From Deltaproteobacteria bacterium (lineage in GTDB: Bacteria; Desulfobacterota; Desulfobacteria; Desulfobacterales; Desulfosarcinaceae), in assembly GCA_020444075.1 (NCBI GenBank), contig JAHLLR010000044.1, forward strand, positions 1 to 42,939: a stretch of DNA of 42,939 nt. The letters are read 5' to 3'. Position numbers and translations under genes: made by a program. Under the pieces are notes generated by a model. The model did not search any database. It was not told where the DNA came from and saw only the letters and a program-made list of their open reading frames with translations. This document shows, piece after piece, positions 1-7,638 of this stretch (position 1 is its first letter; the number at the start of each line of letters is the position of its first letter).

Positions 1-94
1 CTTTCTTGATCCCGCGCGGCCAAAGCCGTTCCACAAGAATACGCGTCCCGTCCGTCTTCGCGGGTGGATCATACGCGCGTTTGATTTTAATCAT
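1..94 (-). CDS. DUF488 (YeaO-like) protein, N-terminal part only
   Basis: Thirty-one codons from an ATG at 94 run off the window edge. They begin [11 protein letters not shown] and end [12 protein letters not shown]. The L-V-x-R-L-W-P-R-G core is the signature at the start of DUF488/YeaO proteins, which are small (about 115-120 residues) and of unsettled function. An AGAGG ribosome site lies a few bases upstream, and the norZ stop is only 17 bp away on the same strand, so the two are probably co-transcribed. The rest of the gene is outside the window. Confidence 0.8.
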   Translation of the reverse strand, partial: MIKIKRAYDPPAKTDGTRILVERLWPRGIKK

Positions 95-111
95 GATTGC
101 CTCTTTTTATA

Positions 112-2382
112 TCAAGCTTTGCGCAATCTTAAATAGGTTAACCCTGCGGCAATCACCATCGGAACCACACCGACAACGATCAGGATCAGGTGCGACGGCA
201 TGCTGACCCATTCCAGCGTTCGAATCCTGTCCGTGCCGATAAATTCAAGACTGCGGGAGTGCCAGTAGCCATTTTCAAGCACATCCCAGACCTGTAAAAT
301 ACCCTCGGGAAACAGATTGGTGATCACCATCAGGCCCAGTCCGATGTTTATGCCCCAGAAGGAGAGCTTGACGAACTTCTCTGGCAGGATCCACTGCTCA
401 TCCGTCAGGACGTGGCGCAGGCCCAGGACCACAAGGGCCATGGCCAGCATGCCGAATGCGCCCAGCAGGGCGGCGTGGCCGTGGTTCAGGGTCAAGATGG
501 TACCTGCCTCGAAATAACTGACCACCGGCATATTAATCAGAAACCCGAAGATGCCGGCACCCACAAAATTCCAGAATCCGACGGCCATTAAAAAATAGAA
601 GGCCCATTTGTGGGGGATGTTTTTTTTCGTCGCTCCGGCGGTGTCCCCGGTACCGGTCAGCTTGATAAAATCCCAGGCGTCCAAAGTCAGCAGGGTCAGC
701 GGCACCACCTCCAGCGCCGAGAACATGGCTGCAAGCGCCATGGTAAAGTTGGCCTGTCCGGTCCAATACCAATGATGGGCCGTACCGATGATGCCGCCCG
801 CCAGAAAGAGGATGGCATCCATGTAGATGACCCGCAACACATTGATGCGCCTGACTACCCCCAGCTGGTAGAAGGTGACCGCAACCAGGACGGTTACGAA
901 AAGCTCAAAGAAACCTTCCACCCACAGGTGGATAATCCAGAAGCGCCACATATCCACCACCGTGAAATTAGAGGTGCTGCCGAAAAAAAAGGCCGGCAGG
1001 TAGAAAAAAGGGATCGAAGCCGCACCCGCCAAAAATAACAGCGAAATCTCTCTTCGCTCCGGGTCTTTCAAAACTGGTGCGATCACCCGGTAGAGCAGAC
1101 CCATCCAGAAGCTGAGTCCGACGACCAGGATAATCTGCCAGAAGCGCCCCAGTTCGAGGAACTCCCAGCCCTGGTGGCCAAACCATGACCAGAAGCGCCC
1201 AAACAGCTGATGAATGCCCGCCAGTTCTCCCAGCAGGCTACCAACCACCAAAACCACAAGCGCCCAGAAGAGCATATGGACACCCAAGGCATGTCCACGC
1301 GGCTCCTTCGGATTTAACGAGGAGACCAGCAGCAGGCCACCGGCCACATAGGCCGTGGCGATCCAGAAGATGGCCAGCTGAAGGTGCCAGGTGCGTAGAA
1401 TATTGCTCGGCAGATACTGGGCCAGGTCGATGCCGTAGAAATTCCCGGGGTCGGCCCGATAGTGGGCCAGGGCGCCACCGATCATGACCTGTGTTAAAAA
1501 AAGCAGCGCGACAATCACAAAGTACTTGATGGTCGCCTTCTGTCCCGCGGTGGCTTCACCGGCAAGCATCTGCGGATGAATGCCTTCAGGGCCACCTTTC
1601 CATCCCAGGTAATCGAATTTGCCGAAAACGACCAGCACGCAGGCCAGTCCGGCCAGCAGCATGGCGACGCTCAACGCGCTCCAGAGAACCGCATCGCTGG
1701 TCAGTTGATTGCCGACCATCGGGTCATAGGGGAAGTTGTTGGTATACGAATGGGACTTGCCCGGCCGGTTGGCGACACTGGCCCAGGCCGTCCAGGCAAA
1801 AAACGCCGTCAGCTGGCGAATTTCCTCAGGGCTATTGATGTAGTTATCGGGAAGGCCTGAATTGGATATCGGATGTTTGAAATAATCGGTCCAAACCGTG
1901 AGCTGCTTTTGGAAAGACTCTTTTTCTGAATCGATGAAAGTCAACTGTTGCGATGCGGGATCGTAGCGGTTTTCTTTCAAAAGAATGGCGACCCGGGCAT
2001 CTACCTGAACCCGCTGGGATTGATCCAGTGCAGACAGATCCATACCGAATTCCTGCCTGGCGATGTCCTGGCCGGTTTCCAGCGAGAGCTCGTGCAGGTA
2101 CTGTGCCGAAAAATCCGGACCCAGGTATGAGCCGTGGCCCCAGATCGAACCGTTCTGCATCAGGCCGTATTTTAAAAATACCTCCTGGCCTGTTTCGATA
2201 TCCTGCCGGTCGAAGACGACGGTGCCTGCGGAATCGACCACCTTTTCCGGAATAGGTGGCGCATAACGGTATGCCTGCACGGACATGAAGATCAGACCGA
2301 TCATTCCGACCACGAAAACCAAGACAACACTGCGGCGCCACCATGGAGAGAGAACCGCGGTGTCAGATTGCTGCTCTTGCAT
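112..2382 (-). CDS. norZ: Quinol-dependent nitric oxide reductase (qNor)
   Basis: Single-subunit membrane NO reductase of 756 residues, reducing 2 NO to N2O with electrons from quinol. An N-terminal membrane anchor (about 17-38) is followed by a periplasmic domain of roughly 190 residues, the cytochrome-c-like fold that carries no heme in qNor, and no CxxCH is seen there. The catalytic NorB core follows. Visible ligands are H333 (low-spin heme), H485 with E489 in the HLWVE motif, H536-H537 (FeB site), and H634/H636 in NHGHA (hemes). All family-defining ligands are present, so it should be functional. An AGGAGG site sits 8 bp before the ATG. It follows the decayed flavodiiron gene by 34 bp with no obvious promoter of its own, so it is probably read from upstream. 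Use in detoxification rather than respiration is inferred from the NorR context. Confidence 0.95.
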   Translation of the reverse strand: MQEQQSDTAVLSPWWRRSVVLVFVVGMIGLIFMSVQAYRYAPPIPEKVVDSAGTVVFDRQDIETGQEVFLKYGLMQNGSIWGHGSYLGPDFSAQYLHELSLETGQDIARQEFGMDLSALDQSQRVQVDARVAILLKENRYDPASQQLTFIDSEKESFQKQLTVWTDYFKHPISNSGLPDNYINSPEEIRQLTAFFAWTAWASVANRPGKSHSYTNNFPYDPMVGNQLTSDAVLWSALSVAMLLAGLACVLVVFGKFDYLGWKGGPEGIHPQMLAGEATAGQKATIKYFVIVALLFLTQVMIGGALAHYRADPGNFYGIDLAQYLPSNILRTWHLQLAIFWIATAYVAGGLLLVSSLNPKEPRGHALGVHMLFWALVVLVVGSLLGELAGIHQLFGRFWSWFGHQGWEFLELGRFWQIILVVGLSFWMGLLYRVIAPVLKDPERREISLLFLAGAASIPFFYLPAFFFGSTSNFTVVDMWRFWIIHLWVEGFFELFVTVLVAVTFYQLGVVRRINVLRVIYMDAILFLAGGIIGTAHHWYWTGQANFTMALAAMFSALEVVPLTLLTLDAWDFIKLTGTGDTAGATKKNIPHKWAFYFLMAVGFWNFVGAGIFGFLINMPVVSYFEAGTILTLNHGHAALLGAFGMLAMALVVLGLRHVLTDEQWILPEKFVKLSFWGINIGLGLMVITNLFPEGILQVWDVLENGYWHSRSLEFIGTDRIRTLEWVSMPSHLILIVVGVVPMVIAAGLTYLRLRKA

Positions 2383-2416
2383 AATAGTACCTCCTATTCA
2401 CCATTGAGATGATCGG

Positions 2417-3612
2417 TTATAGGTTCAATCCGTCGGATACACTCTTTCCATATTCAACACCTTCATTCCGGCCTTCATCGTCCGGATTCCAGAGAATTTT
2501 CAGCCTATCGTTTAGCAATTCAAAACCGGCTGTTTTTAAATGCTCTGATATGATACCCATCGATTCGCCACTCCACCCATAGCACCCAAAAGAAAAGGCT
2601 TTTTTGTTTTTGAACTACAAGCCTTTTATTTCTTCAAAAATCCCAGCCACGGATGTGAGGATCCCTCGATTGATTGTGGAAGATCCGACCCCGATGGCCT
2701 TTGACTTGAATATCTCGGTAATAATGTCGTTTTTATCTGATTTGGCGATGTTGAAGATTTTGACATCTGTTCCGTTGCCTCCGAGTTTCAACCCTTTGGC
2801 GATTTCCTCGGCCATGGTGCGGGTACCGTTCCACATGGTTTCGTACAATAAAGTAATCTGATCCTGCTGGAAATCCTGGGCCCATTGCATCTATTGTTCG
2901 ACGATCTGAATCGGATTGTCCCGCCAGATAATGCCGTGGCTGGTGCATATCATTCCCAGGGGTAAATCCAATGCAACGAACTGTTCGATTTTCTTTTTCA
3001 CCAACGGCTGAATGGCGTCAGGATGTTGGCGTAGTATTTGGTGCACTCGGCCATCAGTTCGGCCTGATCCACCAGATCATTGTACATCAACTCGGATGCG
3101 TAGTGTTGACCGAAAGCATCGTTACTGAAAAGGATGCTGTCCCCGGTCAGGCAGCAAAACATGCTGTCGGGCCAATGCAGCATAGGCGCTTCGATGAATA
3201 CCAACTCTTTTTGGCCCAGACTCAATCGATCCCCAGTTTTGAAAACCTGAAAATTTCAGTTTTGATGATAGTGTCCTTTCAGAGACTTAACCCCCTTGGC
3301 AGTGCAATAAATGGGTGTGTCGGGGATGCGACGCATCAACTCAGGCAGGGCCCCACTATGATCACATTCAACGTGGTTGGAAACAACGAAATCGATCCTG
3401 TTCAAATCGATTTGTTTGGCCAGGTTTTCAACGAACTCCTTGGCAAAAGGGACCCAGACGGTATCAATCAGCGCGACCTTTTCGTCTTCAACCAGGTAGG
3501 AGTTGAAGCTTGAACCACGATGGGTGGAATGCTCATCACCATAAAATCTTCGAAGCTCCCAATCAATTTTACCAACCCATGTAACACTATCGTTGATGCG
3601 CCGAACCCTATC
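2417..3612 (-). pseudogene. Decayed flavodiiron protein (FprA/ROO-type NO or O2 reductase)
   Basis: Joined across frames, the remnant covers a whole flavodiiron protein: a metallo-beta-lactamase diiron domain, including the HVECDHSG metal motif and a LHWPDSMF stretch, then a flavodoxin domain (about 2890-2417) ending in GLNL. At least four lesions interrupt it. TGA at 3256-3258 stands where the family usually has Trp (HQNWNF). A one-base deletion near 3000-3006 (family PFGRLVKKK) shifts the frame into TGA at 2998-3000. TAG at 2891-2893 replaces the Tyr of EQYMQW, and TAG at 2615-2617 stands near the end of the flavodoxin domain. No ATG, GTG or TTG lies in frame behind the GGAGG at 3617-3621, so the start also looks lost. 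Intact relatives are about 400 residues and reduce NO or O2 at a diiron centre. Independent lesions of different kinds argue against sequencing error or stop recoding. Confidence 0.9.
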
Positions 3613-3656
3613 GCCGCCTCCTTGATGAAATAACCTGCTTGATTAATTGAGTTCTT

Positions 3657-3848
3657 TCATTCCTTGTATATGCATTCAACGGGGCATGTTTCGATAGCTT
3701 CATCAATACATGCCTCTGGACCGCCTTCCGGCTTTATAACAAATGCCTTTTCAGCCTCCTCATCAAACCCGAACACATCCGGGCAAAGTTCAACGCAGCT
3801 CTCACACCCAATACATTCTTCAGTGTCAATGCAAACTTTTTTGCTCAT
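3657..3848 (-). CDS. Single-cluster ferredoxin, Desulfovibrio gigas FdII type
   Basis: A 63-residue acidic ferredoxin. Cysteines C12, C15 and C18 (CxxCxxC), then C22-P and C55-P, match the one-cluster ferredoxins of sulfate reducers. C22 and C47 sit where D. gigas ferredoxin II has its disulfide, and C55 supplies the last cluster ligand. The cluster could be [4Fe-4S] or [3Fe-4S]. C6 and C59 are extra cysteines. A GGGAGG ribosome site precedes the ATG. Its place between cupin and flavodiiron/norZ suggests an electron-carrier role in the NO/O2 response, although qNor itself takes electrons from quinol. The natural partner may have been the decayed flavodiiron protein (inference). Confidence 0.9.
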   Translation of the reverse strand: MSKKVCIDTEECIGCESCVELCPDVFGFDEEAEKAFVIKPEGGPEACIDEAIETCPVECIYKE

Positions 3849-3950
3849 TTTACAGCCTCCCTGATTTCATTGTTGCGAATCGAGAGTTCAACCTTCGAGG
3901 TCGGAATCAATTTCTGATAAACGTAGAATGTTGGCTGTTTTCAAGGCAAG

Positions 3951-4286
3951 CTACTCACTGCGTATCATCACCAGCAGCATCTTGAATCTTTCCTCTGCAT
4001 GCAGGGCGTGAGACACATTTGCCGGCATGATAAGCATTTGTCCAGTACTCACTGTATTTTCCTTCCCTCCGATGGTGATCCTGGCTTGCCCATCCAGGAT
4101 ATAAACCACAGCATCAAAAGGCGCCGTGTGTTCACTCAGACCTTGTCCGGCATCAAATGCAAAAAGGGTGATGTTGCCAGTTGTTTTTTTAAGCAGTGTC
4201 TGGCTGACGACAGAGCCATCCGCGTAATCAATATTTTCTTCTAAATGAAAAGGAGTTCCTTTAAGTTTTTCGATAGTTTCGTTCAT
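3951..4286 (-). CDS. Small single-domain cupin protein
   Basis: A 111-residue cupin_2 protein. The first cupin motif is seen as EHTAPFDAVVYILDG and the second as MPANVSH. The usual first His-x-His is reduced to one His (EHTAP), so metal binding may be weaker than standard or use other residues. I chose the second ATG (4286) over the one at 4298 because GGAG lies 6 bp before it, while the upstream ATG has no ribosome site. Such small cupins often sit in stress or NO-related operons, but no reaction can be assigned. It lies between the hemerythrin-like gene (46 bp gap) and the ferredoxin (102 bp gap) on the same strand. Confidence 0.85.
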   Translation of the reverse strand: MNETIEKLKGTPFHLEENIDYADGSVVSQTLLKKTTGNITLFAFDAGQGLSEHTAPFDAVVYILDGQARITIGGKENTVSTGQMLIMPANVSHALHAEERFKMLLVMIRSE

Positions 4287-4332
4287 GATAGTCTCCATTC
4301 ATGTGCTGTAAAAGGTTTTTCTTTATATGTTT

Positions 4333-4890
4333 TCACGACAGGTAAATGCTCTCCAATGACTCAATCATTTGATGGAAGGCTTCATGCTTGCCGGGTCCAA
4401 TTTTCTGCGTTTCTATTGTCTCGAAACCCTCCCAGAGTTCCATCTGCTTTTCTTTGGAAAGGTTGTTGTCAGCAAGTACGAACAACACATTGTTTTCTTT
4501 ATCTATATGCTGGTTTAACAGTGTTATGTATGCGCGTGCATGATGGACTAAATCGCCTACCGCCTTTCGGTCTCCGTCCCGATATTTCACAAGGGAGGCC
4601 TTCATTTTCGCGACAGCATCACGTCCCTGCTGGTGCTCTTTGAGCATCACACCGATGGGTCCGCCTTCCCTGCTGACGCCGACTTCTTCCAACGCCGGAA
4701 ACAGGAGTTCTTCTTCTTTTCCGTGATGGCATCGATCAACGAAGGTGGTAAAAAACTCAATCAATTGTTCCAGATGTTCAGGGTTGGCCAATTCACCCGA
4801 TTTTTCAGCCTCCTTACAAATGCTGTCCAAAACCCTCAGTATAATTTTGACTGCCTCGTGTTCCATTTTTAAGTCTTCGATTGGTTTCAT
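4333..4890 (-). CDS. Hemerythrin-like (HHE) diiron protein
   Basis: A 185-residue soluble protein with the hemerythrin/HHE four-helix pattern. Likely diiron ligands are H11 (MEHEAV), H55/H56 with nearby glutamates (CHHGKEEELLFP), H86 (KEHQQGRD), and H128 with E132 (NQHIDKEN). Family members bind O2 or NO, or act like YtfE/Ric in handling iron and repairing nitrosylated iron-sulfur centres. It lacks the YtfE N-terminal ScdA domain. It is the first gene downstream of a sigma-54 promoter and diverges from norR, in the position norVW holds in E. coli. AAGGAG stands 7 bp before the ATG. A role in NO stress is inferred from that placement. Confidence 0.9.
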   Translation of the reverse strand: MKPIEDLKMEHEAVKIILRVLDSICKEAEKSGELANPEHLEQLIEFFTTFVDRCHHGKEEELLFPALEEVGVSREGGPIGVMLKEHQQGRDAVAKMKASLVKYRDGDRKAVGDLVHHARAYITLLNQHIDKENNVLFVLADNNLSKEKQMELWEGFETIETQKIGPGKHEAFHQMIESLESIYLS

Positions 4891-4930
4891 TTTGTATCTC
4901 CTTTGCAGAATTTGTTCTGCCTTACTTTAC

Positions 4931-4947
4931 AGCAAACAACATGCCAA
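4931..4947 (-). promoter_or_regulatory. Sigma-54 promoter for the hemerythrin-led operon
   Basis: On the minus strand TTGGCATGTTGTTTGCT fits the -24/-12 pattern: GG, exactly ten bases, then GC, close to the consensus TGGCAC-N5-TTGC. Transcription would start about 12 bp beyond the GC, near 4920, giving a leader of about 30 nt to the ATG at 4890. NorR, the sigma-54 activator encoded divergently, is the obvious activator. Confidence 0.8.
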
Positions 4948-4968
4948 CATAATTTATAAGTATATACG

Positions 4969-4979
4969 GTATGTTATAC
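4969..4979. promoter_or_regulatory. Candidate NorR binding site (GT-N7-AC)
   Basis: GTATGTTATAC matches the GT-N7-AC core described for E. coli NorR and lies about 25 bp upstream of the -24 element of the sigma-54 promoter, within enhancer range. E. coli uses three sites; only this one fits the spacing exactly here. Neighbouring AT-rich repeats may supply the others. Confidence 0.5.
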
Positions 4980-4984
4980 TATGA

Positions 4985-5043
4985 GTTGTAAATATACAAA
5001 CGGAAAATTGTTGTAATTATAAATACAATGTTGTAATTATAAA
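4985..5043. repeat. Three GTTGTAA repeats in the norR/hemerythrin intergenic region
   Basis: GTTGTAA occurs at 4985, 5010 and 5030. The last two are part of a 15-bp direct repeat, TGTTGTAATTATAAA, at 5009-5023 and 5029-5043 (period 20 bp). The first lies in a palindrome TTGTA-N4-TACAA (4986-4999), and the second in TTGTA-N8-TACAA. They could be NorR or CRP/FNR-family sites, or norR autoregulatory sites. Confidence 0.5.
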
Positions 5044-5047
5044 AACT

Positions 5048-6610
5048 ATGCAACAATTAGAAACGATAATGTCAATGACAATCGATCTGACCGCTGCCCT
5101 AAATGCCAAGGATCGCTATCAGCGGTTGCTCCAGGCAATCGGTCGGGTGATTCCTTACAATGCTTCAGCGTTGCTCCGCCTTGACGGAGCAACGCTGATA
5201 CCCATTGCAGCTGTAGGTCTTAAAGCTGATGCAATGGGTCGTAATTTTACTCGCAGCGATCACCCTCGTCTGGACATCATTTGCAATGCAGAAGAGCCAG
5301 TGCTTTTTCCATCTGACACAACACTTCCAGATCCGTTTGACGGTTTATTGAGTGCGGATGCAGACGAATTTCAGCATATACATGCCTGTTTAGGATGCCC
5401 ATTGCGGGTGGATAATCAGCTGCTTGGTGTGTTAACCGCCGATGCGAAAAACCCCCATAGCTTTGATCATCTTGAACCACAGTTTTTAAAGGCGGTGGGG
5501 GCCCTGGCCGGCGCCCAGATGCAAACCTTCAAATTGATTGAAGCGTTAGAGCAAAGTGCTAAGCGGTATGGGCAAATCGCCGCTGATTTGATGAGAGACG
5601 TTCAGATCGGCAAAGAGAAACAGATCATCGGCAGCAGCCCGGCAATGGTCCGATTGCGTCGTGAAATAGAACTTGTCGCACGTTCGGACTTCACCGTTCT
5701 GGTTCTGGGTGAAACCGGCGTCGGCAAAGAACTGGTTGTCCGGGCGATCCATGCGGAATCCAATCGTAAAGACGGTCCAATGCTGTATTTAAATTGTGCT
5801 GCCATGCCTGAAACACTGGCAGATTCTGAACTTTTTGGCCACACCAAAGGGGCGTTTACGGGTGCAACTAAAGACCGGGCCGGCAAGTTCGAAGTGGCCG
5901 ATAACGGCACGCTGTTTCTGGATGAAATCGGCGAGCTTCCCCTTTCTATCCAGGCTAAACTGCTGCGAGCCATCCAGGAAGGAGAAATCCAACGCGTAGG
6001 CTCAGAAAAATTAATAAAGGTAAATGTACGTTTATTGACAGCTACCAACAGGAACCTTGAAAAAGAAGTAGAGAAAGGCAATTTCAGGGAGGATCTTTTT
6101 CATCGGATAAACGTTTATCCACTAAGGGTTCCGGCTTTGAGGGAACGAAAAAAGGATATTCCACTGTTGACTGGTTTTTTTTGCGAACGCACACAGAGGC
6201 GATTGGGCCTCGGGCCGGTTAGAATCAATACCCACGCAATGGAGCTATTAGAAGGATACGCTTGGCCAGGCAATGTAAGAGAATTGGAGAACCTATTATC
6301 AAGAGCGGTGCTTAAGGCTTCAGCTGAATGCACACCTGGAGAGCAAGTAATAGTGAATCCAGTCCATTTGGGCGACGACCTTTCGTCTGGAAAAATACAA
6401 GCGCATCACGACTCCAAAGCGTCAACGCATACAATACTATCTGGATATTCGCTCCGTGAAGCAACCAAAAATTTTCAAAAACAAACGATTAAGTTTGCCT
6501 TGGATAAAAATGGTGGGAATTGGGCTGCTGCTGCAAGAGAATTAGGGATGAATAGAAGCAACCTTCACAATTTGGCAACCCGTCTGGGGCTTCGCAAGAC
6601 TTCCAAATAG
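5048..6610 (+). CDS. norR: NorR-type NO-sensing sigma-54 activator
   Basis: A 520-residue bacterial enhancer-binding protein. The GAF domain (about 1-170) aligns well with E. coli NorR, and the residues around its non-heme iron site recur: D98 in LPDPFDG, H112 and C114 in IHAC, and D132. The AAA+ domain (about 193-430) has Walker A GETGVGKE at 221-228, the sigma-54 contact loop GAFTGA at 268-273 and Walker B LFLDEIGE at 289-296. The C-terminal Fis-type helix-turn-helix (about 475-516) ends the protein. NO binding at the GAF iron would relieve repression of the ATPase and activate sigma-54 promoters. There is no clear ribosome site. Met1 is used, but Met8 or Met10 are possible and fit the E. 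coli start. It diverges from the hemerythrin-led run, which holds the likely target promoter. Confidence 0.9.
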   Translation: MQQLETIMSMTIDLTAALNAKDRYQRLLQAIGRVIPYNASALLRLDGATLIPIAAVGLKADAMGRNFTRSDHPRLDIICNAEEPVLFPSDTTLPDPFDGLLSADADEFQHIHACLGCPLRVDNQLLGVLTADAKNPHSFDHLEPQFLKAVGALAGAQMQTFKLIEALEQSAKRYGQIAADLMRDVQIGKEKQIIGSSPAMVRLRREIELVARSDFTVLVLGETGVGKELVVRAIHAESNRKDGPMLYLNCAAMPETLADSELFGHTKGAFTGATKDRAGKFEVADNGTLFLDEIGELPLSIQAKLLRAIQEGEIQRVGSEKLIKVNVRLLTATNRNLEKEVEKGNFREDLFHRINVYPLRVPALRERKKDIPLLTGFFCERTQRRLGLGPVRINTHAMELLEGYAWPGNVRELENLLSRAVLKASAECTPGEQVIVNPVHLGDDLSSGKIQAHHDSKASTHTILSGYSLREATKNFQKQTIKFALDKNGGNWAAAARELGMNRSNLHNLATRLGLRKTSK

Positions 6611-6696
6611 TATGGGTAAAAATAAATTCATTCACATGGTTGTTTTCAGCTATTTCCTTACCTGTTATTTTATGAGATTCAACAAGCGTGACATAG

Positions 6697-6772
6697 CCTA
6701 AAAAAACGGATCACATCGATTCGTGTGGTACATCTTGCCAATCCAGCAGGTGGGAAGACCTCCGTTTTAAGG
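6697..6772. repeat. Imperfect inverted repeat downstream of norR
   Basis: CCTAAAAAAACGGA (6697-6710) pairs imperfectly with TCCGTTTTAAGG (6761-6772) across about 50 bases that could form inner hairpins. It may end norR transcription or mark the edge of the following debris. No strong T-tract terminator is seen. Confidence 0.25.
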
Positions 6773-6965
6773 ATTGATAGCCTTTTTCTTACTTAACGGT
6801 ACTAAAGGATTTAATTTCGCTTTTATTTGATCTGTTGCTAAATAAAGCACTGGCACGTAGGCCAGGGTCAAGAAGGTTGAAACCATCAAACCGGCAATGG
6901 CCACAACCGCCAGAGGAGACAATCTTTCCAGCCCGACAGCCGTTTCAGCGGCAATCGGCAGCATC
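6767..6965 (-). pseudogene. C-terminal tail of an RND efflux pump
   Basis: About 65 codons ending in a stop at 6767 match the last transmembrane region of AcrB/CusA-type RND transporters: MLPIAAETAVGLERLSPLAV, then a segment leading to YVPVLYLA. The match begins abruptly near 6962, with unrelated sequence before it. A full pump is about 1,000 residues, so more than 90% is missing. It cannot function and marks an old deletion or insertion beside the tRNA gene. Confidence 0.75.
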
Positions 6966-6988
6966 TGGGCATGTTTGAGAAGGACAAC

Positions 6989-7093
6989 ATGCAAAGGCTT
7001 GACAGTTCGCTCCTGAATATTCTTCTTTCCGGCCTGCCGAAAGAATACGCGGACAAGGTGAAGGCGGCATTGATGGAAAAGGTGGGCAAATGA
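6989..7093 (+). CDS. Short unidentified ORF (34 aa), possible mobile-element remnant
   Basis: The ORF encodes a 34-residue peptide starting MQRLDSSLLNILLSGLPKEY. An AGAAGGA ribosome site is 5 bp before the chosen ATG; an upstream ATG at 6971 would add six residues but has no such site. The stop overlaps an ATG at 7090 (ATGA). I do not recognise the protein. Compact short ORFs of this sort are usual in phage and integrative-element modules. Confidence 0.3.
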   Translation: MQRLDSSLLNILLSGLPKEYADKVKAALMEKVGK

Positions 7094-7106
7094 GTGTGCC
7101 GGAGAT

Positions 7107-7229
7107 ATGGAGCGGGAAATTGCTCGAATGGTTTGGCATATTCGTCAAAAGCAAAAGATCACTCGCGCCGACATCAGAACTGGTCTCGAGCGTATTTTCC
7201 TGATCGTCAAAGCACAGAAAGAATACTGA
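7107..7229 (+). CDS. Short unidentified ORF (40 aa)
   Basis: A basic 40-residue peptide starting MEREIARMVWHIRQKQKITR, with GGAG just upstream of the ATG. Its TGA overlaps the next ATG (TGATG), which suggests translational coupling. No family is recognised. The alternative 37-residue ORF from 7090 in another frame overlaps it, and only one of the two is likely to be real. Confidence 0.3.
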   Translation: MEREIARMVWHIRQKQKITRADIRTGLERIFLIVKAQKEY

Positions 7230-7525
7230 TGGTCAGGCATCTCAAACTGGCAGATATCACGGTAGACGAGGCGCTTAGTTTTGCGCTTCTGATCTTGGGA
7301 TCGGTCAATCCTTTAGCCATGGGCGTTCTCTCGGTTTTGGGGGGACCTACAAGGAAAAATACACCCCAAAAACGCTGGCTGTCAATGGATTTTATCGGAC
7401 AAGGCTGGACTATAGAAACAAAAAAGGCCCTGATTTTTCAGGGCCTTTTGTACTTAGTTGGACTAAGTTGGAGTGTTTTTTTGGTGGCGATGCAGGGACT
7501 TGAACCCCGGACTCTGCGGATATGA
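7229..7525 (+). pseudogene. Unidentified ORF running through a terminator into tRNA DNA
   Basis: Begins MVRHLKLADITVDEALSFAL with a TGATG overlap to the preceding ORF, then runs through the hairpin at 7420-7449 and into the antisense of tRNA-Met before stopping. Only the first part (to about 7350) can be native coding sequence. The rest is read through non-coding DNA, so the gene looks truncated by a junction near the tRNA. No family is recognised. Confidence 0.3.
7420..7449 (-). terminator. Rho-independent terminator after tRNA-Met
   Basis: GGCCCTGA (7426-7433) pairs perfectly with TCAGGGCC (7438-7445) around a four-base loop, and the stem extends with A/T pairs. Read on the minus strand it ends in a run of six T, about 35 bp beyond the tRNA 3' end. 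A shorter T-run on the plus side could make it bidirectional. Confidence 0.85.
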
Positions 7526-7558
7526 GCCGCATGCTCTAACCAGCTGAGCTACATCGCC
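7482..7558 (-). tRNA. tRNA-Met (anticodon CAT, elongator type)
   Basis: A 77-nt cloverleaf with the CCA end encoded. The acceptor stem is GGCGATG/CATCGCC, the D arm holds AGCTCAGCTGGTTAGAGC, the anticodon stem TGCGG/CCGCA closes the loop CTCATAT with anticodon CAT, and the T loop is TTCAAGT. The paired G1-C72 rules out initiator tRNA. Sequence alone leaves a smaller chance that it is the lysidine-modified tRNA-Ile2, which also has a CAT anticodon gene. Confidence 0.95.
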
Positions 7559-7592
7559 AGTATTCTTTATCGTACCCGAAAAGAACAGCGGA

Positions 7593-7621
7593 CTATTAAC
7601 AGCTCAAAAACGGTTAGTCAA
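7593..7621 (-). promoter_or_regulatory. Sigma-70 promoter for tRNA-Met
   Basis: On the minus strand TTGACT (7616-7621), 17 bp, then TAATAG (7593-7598). Spacing is ideal and the position suits a short 5' leader before the tRNA at 7558. Confidence 0.65.
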
Positions 7622-7638
7622 GCCGAAAACCGAACCGG

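Noticed and set aside
2615-3258. Reading the in-frame TGA and TAG codons as selenocysteine or pyrrolysine
   Set aside because: The TGA stands at a usual Trp, one TAG at a usual Tyr, and a frameshift and lost start accompany them, so decay is simpler than recoding.
2971-3513. 180-codon plus-strand ORF across the flavodiiron remnant
   Set aside because: The opposite strand encodes a clear, though broken, flavodiiron protein. The ORF is open only by chance.
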